From DAOUBA01 sp034432855 (GTDB taxonomy: Bacteria; Chloroflexota; Anaerolineae; B4-G1), in assembly GCA_034432855.1 (NCBI GenBank), contig DAOUBA010000172.1, positions 1 through 12,588 of the forward strand: a stretch of 12,588 nt of DNA, written 5' to 3'. The notes below the pieces were generated by a model. That model saw only the letters and a program-made list of their open reading frames with translations. It searched no databases and was not told the origin of the DNA. Below, one piece after another: positions 12,276-12,588 of the stretch; the stretch's first letter is position 1, and each line of letters starts with the position of its first letter. The translations under genes were made by a program, and so were the position numbers.

Positions 12276-12588
12276 GTTCCTCCGGCGTCTGATCAATCTC
12301 CGGCAATACCTCTTGGAGTGTGAGCATCAGTTCTGCAGTGTAGTCCAACCCCGATTGTATCTTTTCGGTGTTGTCACGCAGTTCCTGCAGCCGGGTCAGT
12401 TCCTCTTGCCAATACTGCCTGGCCTCTTCGGTCTCCTTCATTCTCTGATCGAACTCTGCCTCCGATATCTTGCTGCGCGCGGCTTGCCTCTGGAAGAACG
12501 CGCGCTCCTGGTCAATTTCGGATACCCTACGACGTGCGTGGGCAATCTCGCTGTTCATGCTGTCGCTCTGTGCTTGCAGTTCTGTCTG
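12073..12588 (-). CDS. Large serine recombinase, C-terminal part (5' end outside the window)
   Basis: Only the C-terminal region of a DNA recombinase is visible; the catalytic serine domain and zinc ribbon would lie beyond the right edge. The reading frame is open to base 12588, so the Met at 12558 is internal. The first two thirds are a long charged coiled coil (rich in Glu, Arg, Gln), the arrangement found in the C-terminal domain of large serine integrases. It ends with 'EILRALCNRVNVYADGHVVI', which matches the recombinase C-terminal pattern of Val/Asp-Arg-Val-x-x-Tyr-x-Asp-Gly-x-Val. The last about 15 codons (12073-12117) run antisense into AOR sequence, so the C-terminus is borrowed from the target gene. 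Such enzymes integrate phages and conjugative or mobilisable elements and usually sit next to the attachment site, as here. Family confidence is good although the active site is not seen. Confidence 0.78.
   Translation of the reverse strand, partial: QTELQAQSDSMNSEIAHARRRVSEIDQERAFFQRQAARSKISEAEFDQRMKETEEARQYWQEELTRLQELRDNTEKIQSGLDYTAELMLTLQEVLPEIDQTPEELKELSDEERIRVLETRQEILRALCNRVNVYADGHVVIEGLLDGSEAAQFDLATHWHGRRCPACLCRR
12118..12588. mobile_element. Left end of a putative serine-recombinase integrative element inserted in the AOR gene
   Basis: AOR-like sequence stops at about 12109-12125 and from there on the DNA codes for a recombinase on the opposite strand. The recombinase 3' end abuts the junction, the usual position of an integrase next to its attachment site. 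The exact core of the att site and the cargo cannot be defined because the other end is outside the window. A chimeric assembly join is the main alternative. Confidence 0.6.

Overview
The window looks like a chromosomal stretch of a GC-rich, probably anaerobic or facultative member of the Chloroflexota (Anaerolineae-like). This rests on several signs taken together: surface proteins with Thr/Pro-rich linkers after a membrane anchor or lipobox, several lipoproteins, a 7-TM GAF histidine kinase, a bacterial serpin, a SWIM protein, a tungsten-type aldehyde:ferredoxin oxidoreductase (AOR), and many small palindromic repeats. The taxonomic call is inference; there is no rRNA or marker gene here.

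Layout from left to right: (1) a membrane histidine kinase whose frame is open to the left edge (2-2029, +); (2) converging on it, a membrane-anchored C39-like cysteine peptidase with a Thr/Pro stalk and TPR-like C-terminus (2035-3312, -); (3) a divergent promoter region (3313-3469); (4) a tightly packed four-gene operon on the + strand (3470-7807): Tat-type lipoprotein of the DUF362 family, a second lipoprotein resembling DUF6599, a ChbG/YdjC-type deacetylase, and a NapH-NapG-like fused membrane ferredoxin; (5) converging on it, a SWIM zinc-finger protein whose N-terminal half resembles the N-terminal module of SNF2-type helicases (7821-9017, -); (6) a 244-bp spacer with a three-unit palindromic element; (7) a serpin lipoprotein (9262-10545, -); (8) a divergent promoter region; (9) an AOR gene (10713-about 12120, +) that contains two in-frame palindromic repeats and is then cut off; (10) the C-terminal part of a large serine recombinase (12073-12588, -) that runs out of the window.

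The four-gene operon is the most system-like part. Overlaps of 8 and 1 nt and a gap of 9 nt (counted from the preferred ChbG start), plus one consensus-like promoter, suggest co-expression of two exported lipoproteins, a deacetylase and a transmembrane iron-sulfur conduit. I infer an uncharacterised redox process at the cell surface; no substrate can be named from sequence. The right end looks like the edge of an integrated mobile element driven by a serine recombinase that has disrupted the AOR gene. Repeat invasion is a theme of the window: a heptamer inverted repeat supplies part of a lipoprotein signal peptide, and two hairpin repeats sit in frame inside the AOR gene.
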